From: Symsagittifera roscoffensis
Lineage: Eukaryota; Xenacoelomorpha; Acoela; Convolutidae
Direction: 5' to 3'
Length of the DNA: 64,000 bases
Assembly (NCBI RefSeq): GCF_963678635.1
Contig: NC_087069.1
Coordinates: 20,744,660-20,808,659 of the forward strand
The first letter of the stretch is position 1; every line of letters begins with the position of its first letter. Shown here in pieces: positions 33,052 through 43,432 of this stretch. Under the pieces are notes generated by a model that was given only the letters and a program-made list of their open reading frames with translations, searched no databases and had not been told where the DNA came from. The position numbers and the translations under genes are program-made.

Positions 33052-34329
33052 CTTGACTAAATTTTTAGTATTGATAATCAAATTACTTTAGCAATGAAGC
33101 CTGAGGATTGCAAAACTTCGTCTTCACCCATCAATTAAACATGTAACGGTGCGGAACGATCATCACACGTCTAAGGTCTTAAGTAGGATCATGCGAAAAA
33201 CTTATTGGTGGCTAGCAGATGCGTGGATCGTCCTCATTGATAACGCAACAACTCAACGAACCGTCTTGAGTTTCGTCTCTATGTGTTTGACCCTGTTGGT
33301 TTAGTTGCTCCTTGCACAGTTAGAGCCCGTCTTTTGCTAATGATAATTAGAAAATCAGTGGCCAAAGTTGGGACGACGAACTGCCGGAAGACATAAGAAG
33401 TAATTTTCTCGAGTGGCACTCCGGTCTCCCTCTATTAGGACCATTGACTATTCCACGCTGTTACTTCACAGAAACTGCGGATCAAATTGAGCTCCACATG
33501 TTAAGTGATAGCTCGCAGTACGTTTTCCGTACGGTTGAACTTCTGCGTGCGCGACTCTCGAGTTCGCAAAAACTCAAAAATTATTCATCTTTGGTAAGGC
33601 TCGCGATGCGCCTATGAAAGCGCTATCTATACCTAACTAGAGATTCAAGCTGCTCTGCTCGCCACACGACTGAAAGATGATATACTGACAGTCCTTACCG
33701 ACCGTCAGCTTTAGTCATGTCTGCATGTGGACAGATAGTACTGCAGTTTTGCAGTGGCTAAACTCCAGTGACAAATTACCTGTATTCATCAACAACAGTG
33801 TCGACGAAATCCTCGAATCGACCAGTTTCGATATGAGTGGCATCATGTGTTGAGCGGCAATAATCCAGCTGATACCAGTACGCGGGGAATTTCTTCGGAG
33901 GCCTTCAAGAATAGCAGCTGGATTTCTGGTCCGAGCCTTATCAGGATTACTGATAGGCCATTTATACCGGAGGAACGTGTGATCAATAAAATTCGTTTGA
34001 AGGGTCCTTCTTGTGATGTCGATAATTGCTTGGAGACATCATCTTCCTTCGTCACCGATGGTACATCCATCAAACATCACAAACACGGGATCAATTAGGA
34101 AAAGTTCAGTTCCTTTACGAGATATAAAAGAGTTGTCGCCTTTATATTGAGGATGCTGTTTTCACATAAGGATTTTCGAGGTTTGGACTCACGGATCACC
34201 GACCCCACTGAGCTTGATATTGCAGAAAACAAACTAAATTATCTTGCTCAGATAGAATTCTTCGCCGCTGAGTTGAAAACACTCACCACTAGGAAACCTT
34301 TTAGGAATACTAGTGAAAGTGCCACATAA
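33052..34329 (+). pseudogene. BEL/Pao RNase H and linker remnants
   Basis: LHMLSDSSQYVF (about 33492-33527) fits the L-H-x-F-x-D-A-S-x-x-A-Y/F RNase H block of BEL/Pao. GNNPADTSTRG (33854-33886) fits the conserved N-P-A-D-x-x-S/T-R-G block after it. Several frames are needed to follow it. Confidence 0.6.
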
Positions 34330-34379
34330 TCTTTATTTATCGGTCCCGCTGGTACCATTCGTTCCACCGGCCGGATTGT

Positions 34380-35240
34380 TCGCTTAGTGAATACCAAGCT
34401 TGATACAAAGCACCCAGTATTACTCGACACCCAAAACACCCTAATTCGCTTGTTGGCCAGCAGCCTCCACCATAAGCATTTTCATCAAAGTTTAGATTAC
34501 ATGCGCTGCGTTTTAAACATGAAATATGCATTAGTCGGTCCATCGAATATCTATGTGTTACATGCCAGGCAAGTACCATCCAGCCAATTATGTTCGATTT
34601 ACCTGTCAAAAGTCTCGGATATAAGCAACCACCCTTTAATCATACGGGTTTGGATTACTTTGGACCGCTTTACATTGCGGTTCGCAGAAGCACTGGAAAA
34701 AGGTGGGGACTTTTTTTCCTTGCCTCAAAACCAGGGCCGATACCTTGACATTGTACCATTTCTGTACACTGGTTCATTGAGCGGTCGTGGTTCACCAATC
34801 ACGATCTGGTCGGAAAACGCACGAACTTCGATATATTAGGCTTTACGATATATTAGACAGTAGGCGAGTTACTGAAGAGGTGTTAGGAGCAACACTCTGC
34901 TTAGTTGAACAGGCTTTGATTTCGAGGCCAAACACTTCCGTTAGTACAGTTTCACGTGAATTAGAAGCATTAACCCCAAACCACTTTTTGCTTGCACAAC
35001 ATGACACAAGCTTTCCTTCGCTTCTACCTGGGGAGCACTTCGACCACAAGAAAATGTATGTGAAAGCGCAGTCGTACGCTGACGCTATTTGGTCTTGTTG
35101 GCTTCGAGAATATGTTCCCTCACTGAATAAGCCTGTCAGTTGGCACACTTGTTCTGACTTCACCCTTGAGACAGGCGATCTCGAATGGGTGTTTGAGCCC
35201 AATAGTCAGCTCGCTCCGGTTCTTCTTTCGTCAGGGGGGA
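34380..35240 (+). pseudogene. BEL/Pao integrase and DUF5641-like C-terminus
   Basis: A FNHTGLDYFGPLYI block (about 34637-34680) is the start of the integrase core (G-x-D-x-F/Y-G-P). PNTSVSTV and LTPNHFLLA (about 34930-34992) are the R/P-L/N-x-x-x-S and L-T-P-N/x-H-F-L conserved integrase end. The K-x-Y-x-x-A...W-x-x-W-x-R-E-Y-V/L-P-S-L block (about 35050-35130) is DUF5641. At least two frameshifts. Confidence 0.7.
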
Positions 35241-35400
35241 CAATGTTGCGACGCAAATGAAACTAGGGTATAAATGGATATAAAACAAGCACTAATTGAC
35301 ATTCGGTCAAGAGACAAGTCTCCCACGACGCTCGACCGGGTTCGAAACCCCTCTTTCGCAGACCTTAAAACATGCACAACCGAGGGACTACAAAAGCACT
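35235..35400 (+). repeat. Polypurine tract and 3' LTR start of the BEL/Pao element
   Basis: GGGGGGACAA is followed at 35245 by TGTTGCGACGCAAATG, the usual LTR opening of BEL/Pao elements. TATAAATGGATATAAAA (35269-35285) would be the promoter. The next 100 nt match the tRNA-like repeat at 25850-25950. The LTR's right end is not determined. Confidence 0.55.
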
Positions 35401-35940
35401 AAACAAGAATTGAGATAACTTTGAAAACATTTGATCGCGTGTATCGCGTTTCTCGGTTGGTGTCTCTGTAAAAATTGCTGCGTCCCCACTTTGAACTATT
35501 TTGAGGTATCTTTTTTTTGGCTGACGTACCGTAAAATTTTTCTAAAGGCGCTTTCGGAGCCAATATATATTTTAAAACTAAGAGGGAGCGCGCGCCAAAA
35601 AATGCAATTTTTCGGTAAAAAATTTGCAAAATGATCCTTAAAACGCTTTTTGGTCTCTTTTTTTCATAATTTTGTGCGGGGCGCTAAGATTTTGGAAAAA
35701 AAGGGACTTTTTAGTGCTTTGTGAGGGCTCGGATAAAAAAAGGTCGACAAAATTTCGAACTTTTTATGAAAATACGCACCCCTCGAGAAAATCAAAGATC
35801 CGCCCCTAATCTACGTCATTATTTTAGGCTATAGAGATTAAGAATGACACACTAATAGGAAGTAGTGGATGACCGGCTTAGAGTGGTCTTCGATTATCAG
35901 CTAAGGCTCCCAAAATTTGCATCAATTGAGCCAGCTCTAT
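35401..35940. other. No gene recognised
   Basis: Only short frames are seen between the BEL/Pao LTR and the 3' end of the minus-strand LINE. May include the rest of the LTR. Confidence 0.35.
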
Positions 35941-36014
35941 ACTTCTTCTTTTTGCGACGCGTTTATTGACGCATCGGCGTCAACATAAGTACGCTACATC
36001 CACCGAAGGAGCCG

Positions 36015-36227
36015 CTATAGGTCTCCCGAGTGTCTGATGAATTGAGCCTCGCCAGATCCTCCGAGTCGTTGTCTCATTTCTTCATGCAACACATGGTGGA
36101 CGGTATCTTCTTGGCCGCAGTCAAGGCACTCTGGGGAGTCGGCTGCATCTATCACAGAGTGATTAATGCCCCATCCTGAACTGGTTGGCGGTGACTTCTT
36201 CCCTTTTGTTTCTTCCGTGGTTATCAA
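36015..36227 (-). pseudogene. LINE C-terminal Cys/His tail
   Basis: CLDCGQEDTVHHVLHEE with a spaced H fits the C-x2-C-x7-9-H-x-L-x-x-C zinc-binding tail at the end of RNase H-bearing LINE ORF2. The last cysteine is not in frame. Confidence 0.55.
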
Positions 36228-36292
36228 TCGCCAATTTTCTGGTTATTTCGAGTTCGCCTTAGAAGGCTTTGTCTTTCGCTCTCCTCTTCCTT

Positions 36293-36925
36293 CTAATCGC
36301 TGCCTTTGCGATGTCCAGGCTCACAGCTCTGTTCTGTTGTGGCAGTTTTGCTGTGTCTTTGGCCCGTTTGGCTCTTTGGACCGGTCGGCTCCTTCAATTG
36401 TGGTCGTTCCGCAGTGAGAAGGGACCAAAAAAAACGTGGTGTTGTTGGTCTTATTAGGGTTTTCCAGATGTTAATGCCGAAGTCTGGGTCTTGGTTTTCC
36501 TGTTCTATGGCAAGTTTCTCCATTGATGACTTGGAGTCGGTCATAATCGTCAGCTTGTTGCCGTGTTCTTCATCCAGTGCGCTGACGTACTCAAGGGCCA
36601 TGCAGATGGCTTCCATTTCTGCTTGGTAAGACGAGCAGTAAAGTCGTGCCGGAATCCTCAGTATGGTGCTCCAGACTCGCATCGTGACGACGGCTGCGCC
36701 TCCTCCATCTGTGGTGCCTCCTGTGGTCAACCCGTCTGTCCAGACCTCGATGTCGAACAGCTCTTCTTCTTTGATCTTGTCCAGTCGGTCGTTTGTTGCT
36801 TTTCTTCTTTCGTCTTCTGCTTTGCTCTTTAGCTTCTTCTCAGCGAAGTCGAATATGGAGTGGATGTTGTTTTTGGATGTGTTCCAGGGGGTAATGCGGT
36901 GTTGCTTCGGTTCTCGTGCTAACAC
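36293..36925 (-). pseudogene. LINE RNase H domain
   Basis: The 210-residue open frame carries the RNase HI catalytic pattern: VWTDGLTTGGTTDGGG (first D), SSYQAEMEAICMAL (E) and LTIMTDSKSSME (second D), then a PRFFWS strand. The family's last acidic residue lies beyond a frame break. RNase H removes RNA from the cDNA hybrid during retrotransposition. Confidence 0.75.
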
Positions 36926-37383
36926 GTCCAGTTTTCTGACGCTGTCAAACTCCTTTGCTATTCTCCTCCAACTGCCGCGGCATTGTCTGTACGCGTCGTG
37001 GTGGACTCCTCGTCGCCTCTGCGCCAGGACTTGTGATTACTGCTCTTCAGACGGGGTATCGTCAAACTGTTGGAATTGCCCAAGGTGGGGTTGTCCTGGG
37101 GCAGCCGCAGCATACGTTCGCGGAGGCAGGAAGCTCGTTACTGGCTGACGTGTCTCATCGGCGGAAGGTCAGTGCAGGCGAGCATAGCCGGGACTCTCGT
37201 GACTCCGAGGCAGCCAGTGATGACCCTGGTATACTTGTTCTGCTGGGTTTCAACGGCTCACTGTGTCGAGGGCTGGGCCTTGCTAAGCCGGACTCCTGAG
37301 GTGTAGTAGGCGACGGCTCTGGTGGTGGCGATGTAAGTGCAGCGGAGGTTGTTCTGGGAGGAAAACGGGGTTCGCTTCGTACT

Positions 37384-38404
37384 TCAGCTATTGTTCGCCG
37401 AGTCTGAGGTCCACTTGTTTCTTCTTGATGCTCTCCGTCGGGTCGATCGTGAAGGTGGTATAGCAGCATTTGTCCTTGCTAAGGCTGACTTTCCACTTGG
37501 CGCACCAGTGCTCAATACCGTCAGAGCAGGTTCAATTCTGGCGGCGGCGAGGTCGAGGGACCTGTCGGTTCCGAAGGCAGCAGTATCGTCCGCGAAGAGG
37601 CTAAGTTTGGCGTCGGGGCGGCCTCCTGGCCGAGAATCCTGAGGTCGTTGCACTGAAAGTCAGAGGATCAGCCTGGGGGAGGCCTTCTCTGAACACGGAG
37701 GGTGTTCTTCCAGTTCACGCGCGCTCTCCATTGGTTCAGGAACCCTTTTAACCATCGTATCACGGGGACAACGAGGTCTGCCAGCTTCTTCTCCAGGGCG
37801 TTCTTCCACACTCTGTCGCAGGCGGCCGGGTAGTCGAGGAGCACCAGTACAGATTTTCTGGGGGCCTGCTCTTCAAGGCCGTCAAAGATGTCTTGAGTAA
37901 TCCGGGCGAGCTGTTCCTCAGTGATGCGGCCTTTCCTGAAGCCTGCCTGGCACGGAGCAAGTTTGTTGCCAGCTTCAAGGAGGTGGATGAGCCTCGAGGA
38001 TACCAGTCTTTCCATGAGCTTCGCAAGACAGCTCGTGAGGGCGAATCAGGGGTAGCTGTTGGGCGAGTCCTCGGCTTTCCTTTTCCTTTACAGATTGGGA
38101 TGATGGTCGCCACGCGTCAGGCGGACGGCGTTTCTCCTTCTTGTCAGGACCTGTTGAAGAGGGCTAGGAAAGCATTGAGCGCCGGGTCGGGTAGATGTTT
38201 CAGCATTTCGTTGCTCACGCCATCGGGGCATGGGATTTTGCCTTTCTTCAGGTTCTTGATGGCCAGTTTGATCTGCCGTAGCGTGAATACGCTGCAGGAT
38301 CCTTCCTTGTTGCAGTTGCAGTCACTCTTCAGGGTTTTCGCAGCTTCTCTGTTGAGCGGTTTGTCGTCGCTGTTCCTGTCAACTCTGGAGGTCCCTGCGT
38401 ACAA
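37384..38404 (-). pseudogene. LINE reverse transcriptase domain
   Basis: Motifs in order, spread over three frames: LRQIKLAIKNLKKGKIPCPDGVSNEMLK (K-A-P-G/D-G-I region, 38310-38230), LMERLVSSRL...CQAGFRKGR (38015 downward), VLLDYPAACDRVW (motif A, D-x-x-x-A-F/C-D), and LFADDTAAF (motif C, catalytic F-A-D-D, about 37590). At least three frameshifts break the ORF. Confidence 0.8.
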
Positions 38405-38937
38405 CTAGCATACGAGGTCTGCCTTCTGTTTGTCGGTCACCGCGTATTTGGGTCTGGTCCCGTTCTCGTCTGTTCTGGTGGGGGCGACGGGATCACGGAC
38501 GGAGGGACTCTCTCCTCGGAAGTACTTGAGAATCTGAAAGAGGTCGATGTCGAAGTTATTCTTCCGGCACTTGTCATTCCAGTAGTTCTTCTTCTCCAAC
38601 TCTATGACCCATCTCTTGTCTTTCCTTGCATGTTGGAGTTCGTCCACGTCTTCCTTGTTGCCGGTTCTGTCCACTTTTCTTCTAGCCCTGTTGCATCTCC
38701 GGTTTGCTTCGTCACAATCGCTCGTCCAGAACGGCTTCCGGGGTTTGTTGTTGCCGCCTTTTGCTTCTTGGCAGCTTCAATGATGATGTTGGTCAACGAG
38801 TGGTTGTGTTGTTCCAGGGACCCGCATTGGGCGTCCCCCACCTCCGTCACCTTTCTCTTGAACCCGCTCCAGTCAGCTTTTTTATAGCTCCATTTCAGTG
38901 GTTTCCGTTTCCGGGAGGTGGTCCAACCCAAGTTCAT
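38405..38937 (-). pseudogene. LINE endonuclease-RT linker
   Basis: Two open frames (38937-38602 and 38674-38405) rich in K, R, W and N, including KPLKWSYKKADW and KKNYWNDKCRKNN. This is typical of the ORF2 stretch between endonuclease and RT in I-like LINEs. No catalytic motif. Confidence 0.6.
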
Positions 38938-38989
38938 CGGTGGTGGTCCAGATCGCTCTGATGTTCTCCACGACGTCTTCAGAAGCGAT

Positions 38990-39540
38990 GGTGAAGTCAG
39001 GGCTCAAAAGTCCACCTGTCGCTGGGTTGGATCGCGTGTGTCTCCTGGTGTCGTTGGCCGTTTGAAGGTTTTTTCCATAATGCTGTCTTCGATCTTGTTG
39101 CCTCTTTCGTCAGCATCTTGGAACTGGTCCCAGTCTCCGTGTTCGTTCAGGTCGCCAGCGATGATGCAACTGCGACCGGTGGGTAGACTGCTCAGCTCTA
39201 GTGTTCATGGGAGGTATGTTCTTTTGCTGATGGTGGTTTCCTTCTTGCCTCGGAGGGTGATCGTAACTGCATCGGTCCATTTGCTGGTTCCAGTTTCGAT
39301 TTTGCTGTAGCCAACGTCTTCTCGGACAAAGGTGAGGACACCTCCTCTTCCTTTGCTGTCGTAGAGGGTCCCGTCTTTCCTGGCCGCGATGACATAGCCC
39401 GATGAAGGCTTGTATTCTTGTTTCTTCTTGAGGTGGGTTTCTTGGAGGAGGACCATTTGGGGCTTGTTTGCATGGACCCAGTGGGCAAGCTTAGTGTGCC
39501 TGGCTCTCATCTCAGCCCGTTGCAGTTCACTTGGAGAAAC
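38990..39540 (-). pseudogene. LINE AP-like endonuclease domain
   Basis: LRARHTKLAHWVHANKPQ-MVLLQETHLKKKQ (39510 downward) is the N-L/N-G-L-R...I-x-x-L-Q-E-T motif of the exonuclease-endonuclease-phosphatase fold. GRGGVLTFVREDV is the following strand. Downstream GDLNEHGDW (about 39155-39130) fits the G-D-x-N catalytic motif and NLGWTTSRKRKPL is past the S-D-H region. Frameshift near 39200. Confidence 0.7.
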
Positions 39541-39687
39541 CGCTTCTCTGAGTAGCCGTGGTCTTTGTTCTTCCTTTTTTCAGGGGGTCAGCTTTCGGGG
39601 GTTTGACCAGGCCGGCTGGGTCGGAGGAGGTTTTGCGGTATGCGCTGCCGTCTCTACGCACTTTGCGCAGTAGAAGTCTCTGTTCCA

Positions 39688-40041
39688 CTATGCTGACTTC
39701 TTCAGGCCGCTACGCTTCAGGTGGATCCAGCCGCAGTCCCAGTTGTGGCAATACACAAACTGTTGTCGTCTGTACGGCTTGGTGCATCTTCCACAGTTGG
39801 GCTCCGGGTTTGGCTCAATGGTGGTCATAATTAGCATGATCACAACGAGTTGGCGGGACAGAGTAGCCGGCTTGCTGATCTGTCCCCTTCCCAAAAACCC
39901 GGCAGGTCCTGGAAAATCCCTCGGCGGATGGGTGTCGTTGCGGAGATATTCTGTCGCGGGCTTTTCTTCCAGGTTCTGATGGCCCGACTTATACGGAATG
40001 TCCTTTGCTCCCCCCAGCTCCATACTCGAGATGATCCTCAA
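39688..40041 (-). pseudogene. LINE N-terminal zinc-finger region
   Basis: A short hydrophobic run (VVIMLIM) is followed by TIEPNPEPNCGRCTKPY, the E-x-N-P-G-P start common to LINE ORFs. A C-x2-C...C-x4-C-G-W-I-H-L PHD-like zinc finger follows. Frame lost after GLKKSA; the reading continues in another frame towards the endonuclease. Confidence 0.65.
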
Positions 40042-40043
40042 AA

Positions 40044-40440
40044 ACCGCTCATGATTTGAGCAGTTTTTATCAGACGACTGCGCTCAAACCGCTCAAAAGC
40101 AGCTCAAATCTTCAGACGAAAAAAAAACAAACAGTTCAAATTCAACCAAAACTGCTCAAACTTTAGGAGGAATCTCAAACCGGTCGAAACTTGGGCGTTT
40201 TTTTGAAACTTTACCCCAAAACGGTGTATTTGTTGTGCAACCAGCTCCATATTTGCCACAAAACAAAAAAAGTGGCTAAAATTAACCTAAAATGTTTTAG
40301 AGTGCAAAAAAAAAAATCAATTGTCAAAATTGATAACGTTTCTTTAAATGTCAAATTAAAAACGGCTCATCTTCTTTCAAAAAAAACCAATCAAAAACCA
40401 CTCGAACCGTTCAAATCGTGCTTGAATTTGAGCTGAAAGT
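40044..40440. repeat. GCTCAAA/AACCGCTC repeat, relative of the 50 kb hairpin
   Basis: AAAACCGCTCA, GATTTGAGC and CAAACCGCTCAAA words in both orientations bracket an AT-rich middle (40100-40390). The right end reads AACCGTTCAAATCGTGCTTGAA then GAAAGTCTCGA, which matches the right end of the hairpin at about 50475-50520. The pair looks like terminal inverted repeats of a MITE-like element inserted at the 5' end of the LINE. Confidence 0.5.
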
Positions 40441-40596
40441 CTCGAAGTAGGTTGCTTTTCGTTTGGCCGCGCTTACTGCGAGCTTTGTTGTGTCGACTCT
40501 ACTCTTGGACGTATTCAGTGGTTTCCTGTTTTGTGACCTCGGCCGTTTCATTGTCGTTCGCCGAAACCAAAAAGACGGATTTTCCATGACTAGCAA
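40411..40596 (-). CDS. 61-residue basic ORF, possible host exon
   Basis: MLVMENPSFWFRR is followed by a strongly basic stretch (KRPRSQNRKPLNTSKSR). The segment is GC-richer than its surroundings and coding-like. No domain is recognised. It runs into the repeat at its left end, so it could equally be element sequence. Confidence 0.2.
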   Translation of the reverse strand: MLVMENPSFWFRRTTMKRPRSQNRKPLNTSKSRVDTTKLAVSAAKRKATYFETFSSNSSTI

Positions 40597-40679
40597 GCTT
40601 CCGGTAGCAGTGCTCGGGTCGAAACTTTTGAATAAAATGTTTCATGCAAAAGGGCTAAATGAGTCCAATTTTTAGTGCA

Positions 40680-41800
40680 ATTGGTCCCCTAGTTATCACG
40701 GAGTCAATAGCGCCCATTTATTAGCCTAAAATTTAGGGAATTGGATTCACTCATCCCTTCCTTTTCATCGCACATCAACCGCTAAAAACCGACTCCAGAG
40801 GTATCAAAATCTCGATACCATCTCTGATCTACAAATCATTATAATTTCTGTTTGTTTTGGTCAATTTCAACTCAAGTCACGAAACTGCATGAGGCTAGTT
40901 TGCTGAAAGGAAATGAGATGATTAATTGCCTCTTTTCTTTTTCAGTCCCTTTTTAAAGAATGGGCTTATTCAGGTTTATTTTGGAAAAAAAACCAAAAAT
41001 TGCGTCCACCTTGTAAAAAAAACTGGGTTCCTACAACTCGTTTTTCTGAAACTTTTGCTCATTTAGCCACCTCATTTGACCGAAATGGAGACCTATTTAG
41101 AGCAGTGAATGAATGTGACTAGACCCATACATACAGCGTGCCTGTCGTTTAGTGAGAAAAGCGGCATTTCATTTGATGAGCATGGGTGGGACTCTGTTTT
41201 TCATCCAGCTTGATCAGAAACTTTAGTTTTATTCAAACTTGAAGTATAAACTGCAGTTCATATTCTGGTTATTTCGGTACGATTATAGCTATATCAGGGC
41301 GGGCCACTATACGGGCCTTAACAGTCCAATTTTTCGAAGTCTTTTTTGTAGTCAAATGTTGGAATAGCCCACTAGTTCTATTACATGGGGTATCACTAAG
41401 ATCATATAATCGATTGAAAATCCAAAATCTTAGTAATCGGATACATAATCTACTTTCATGACTTTAATGAACACAAAATAGCTTCTTTGGGCAATATGTC
41501 ATTAAATGAACAGGAAAACTGATTTTCATCAGAAAATTGTTTTATTTGAGGAATTTTTATTGCGGGGCATGTTTGACCTGTGAAAAAACAGTGGTATCTG
41601 TTGTGAGTTGTTCAATTTGTTTCAACCATTTGACCTTTAGCATAAATTAAATACCTGCTAGATATGTTTCCTACCGACCTTCGGTCGATCATTCCGTGTT
41701 TTATTGCTCTTTCAGATTAGACATCAGTTATTGATTCTTGATCATTTTAGTCTTTTAATTCCTTAGTTAGTGTACATAAATGTACATATTCAGGGAGCAT
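40680..41800. other. No gene recognised
   Basis: AT-rich. The last about 150 nt (from 41650) precede a gypsy gag and may be its leader; no LTR structure could be shown. Confidence 0.35.
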
Positions 41801-41808
41801 AATTAGAA

Positions 41809-43110
41809 TTGTTCATTATGGCGCAGTCAAATGAATCGAACCTGCTGGGAATTCCTGCATTCTGGCCGGAACTTACAATGGAACCACTACAATCCTACAC
41901 TCACTGGAGTGACCAATTTCAATTGGCCATCATAGCGGAGGAGAATCTTGACATCGATAACCTAAGCGGACCAGAGGTACCAGAAAGTCAGATTCCAATC
42001 CTCGAACAGTCCACAGGAAGTGAGTCGGAAACTGAACGAGCCAGCTGGGAGGCGAGAAACAGATCAACTATGAAGTCCTACGCAACAGCCGAGGAGAAAG
42101 GATATCCGATTGAAGAAACAAGTTTGGAGGATTGAAACGAGCGGAAGCGGACAAAAAGTTAAGATCAATTTTATTTCTAGCTCTCGAAAATGAAGGGAAA
42201 ATGGTATTCTCTCAGAAAAACCCTAGAGTAATCTTTTTATCCAACTTTCTTAAAGCCTTTTCGGATCTTTTAGATCTTGCTTTAAAAGAACCGCCAATCG
42301 TCACATTTGAGAGGTACAGACTCCTAAATAGAAAGCAAAGAGAAAGGTAATCTTTTGAACATTTCTGTGGAGCATTGAGCTAGGACCTGCAACTTCAGAG
42401 AATCGGGTGAGGCAGAATGGATCAGATACGTATTTATTTACAACATGAGGAATAGTGAGACCCAACGGAAACTCCTATTGTCAACCATCAGCCCATCGGA
42501 AGCCCTGAAGCCCAGATGAAAAAAGCTTCTTTAGTCACCAGAAGTTAACTAATATGGCAAAAGCGACCATCGGGTCAAATTTTATATAATTTCACGGAAC
42601 CGATCATGTCAAGAAGGAACCAAGCTTAAACATCGGAAGAAGCAATTCATGTGAGAAATTCGGAAATGTTTTTACCAAAGGCCATCTAAATGTCTGTCCG
42701 GCAAGAGATATCAACTGTATAAATTGTAAGTGACTCTGTCAATACCGAGAATTGTAAAAAATGTCCCGTCGGAAGATTCCTGGAGCGAGAACCAAGAAAC
42801 TTGTGGAGTGATTAACGTCTGGAGCCAAAGCGGTCTAAGTGACGAAGTAGAATACCCAGTTTTGAGCGTGAGGACAATTCCCGACCACGACGGACTGGAA
42901 ACAAAAAAAAGTTATTGAACACAGGACTTGGATGGGAAATGATTGTAAGTATGAACATAACTGTAGATTCGAACAGCCCAGTGAATTTTTTAAAACAGAA
43001 TCTTTTAAAAGAAAAGAAATTGCGTTAACCCAACCATAAAATCCATCCTGTGGATAAACGTACGAAACAGTTGTACAGCGGTTTTACGGACAGCACAATC
43101 AATATGTTGG
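41809..43110 (+). pseudogene. gag: Ty3/gypsy gag relic, locus 1
   Basis: An N-terminal frame (MAQSNESN, IPAFWPELTMEPLQSYTHWSDQF) is an N-terminal gag helix region as in many invertebrate gypsy elements. Overlapping frames follow at 42132-42350 and a degraded C-x3..-H-x4-C...C-x2-C knuckle region at about 42655-42730. A WMGND/FRFEQPSEF stretch and a HPVDKRTKQLYSGFTDSTINMLG block (43040-43100) lie ahead of pol. From 42416 it is about 85-90 percent similar by eye to 62054-62760. It is interrupted near 43110 by a LINE. Confidence 0.6.
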
Positions 43111-43432
43111 GTAAAATATTATTATTATCAATACTTGCGTCTAGCCAGCTGACTGGAAATGTGCTTTTGTTACTCCAATTCTGACGTCTGGGTTTCCTAA
43201 TAATATTACAAACCACAGACCTATCAGTATCTTAAACCCTCGCGGTTTATATTTTGAGAAAGTTCTCTTCAGGCATATATATTCAAAGATTCGGAAACAT
43301 TTGTCAAACTCTCAGCATGGTTTCAGAAAACAACGATCAACTGGAACACAGTTGTTATCGTTTCTTGTTGAAGTGTACCACAACGTGTCTGCTGCTGCTG
43401 TTTGTTTTGACTTTAGTAAAGCCATAGGAAAT
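43111..43432 (+). pseudogene. LINE RT, 5' piece (split by a Penelope-like insertion)
   Basis: DWKCAFVTPILTSGFP and NHRPISILN (43153-43235) followed by SQHGFRKQRSTGTQLL (43313-43360) and VCFDFSKAI are RT motifs 0 to A of a CR1/jockey-type LINE. The frame breaks at 43432 and resumes with F-D-S-L at about 45361. Confidence 0.75.

Larger units (their letters stand above)
28513..35400 (+). mobile_element. Decayed BEL/Pao LTR retrotransposon
   Basis: In order: a gag-like N-terminal region with a coiled coil, a DUF1759-type gag domain (30776-31338), a protease-region remnant, RT (about 32.24-33.05 kb), RNase H/linker remnants, an integrase relic with a C-terminal DUF5641-like domain (34.4-35.24 kb), a G-rich polypurine tract (35235-35241) and the LTR start TGTTGCGACG at 35245. 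This order and the DUF1759/DUF5641 pair are specific for BEL/Pao. All coding regions contain stops and frameshifts. Confidence 0.8.
35941..40050 (-). mobile_element. GC-rich LINE (zinc finger, APE endonuclease, RT, RNase H), frame-broken
   Basis: One roughly 4 kb non-LTR retrotransposon reads right to left: zinc-finger start (40041-39688), AP-endonuclease (about 39540-39000), spacer (38937-38405), RT (38404-37384), RNase H (36925-36293) and a C-terminal Cys/His tail (36227-36015). The RNase H after RT points to the I/Ingi/Loa/R1-like assemblage rather than CR1 or RTE. The whole stretch is visibly richer in G and C than everything around it and has low AT-type codon bias. Several frameshifts and few stops suggest relatively young decay. 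Confidence 0.8.

Noticed and set aside
36563..39310. Many plus-strand ORFs of 80-170 residues
   Set aside because: Shadows of the GC-rich minus-strand LINE; no domain in them, while the minus strand shows RT, endonuclease and RNase H motifs.
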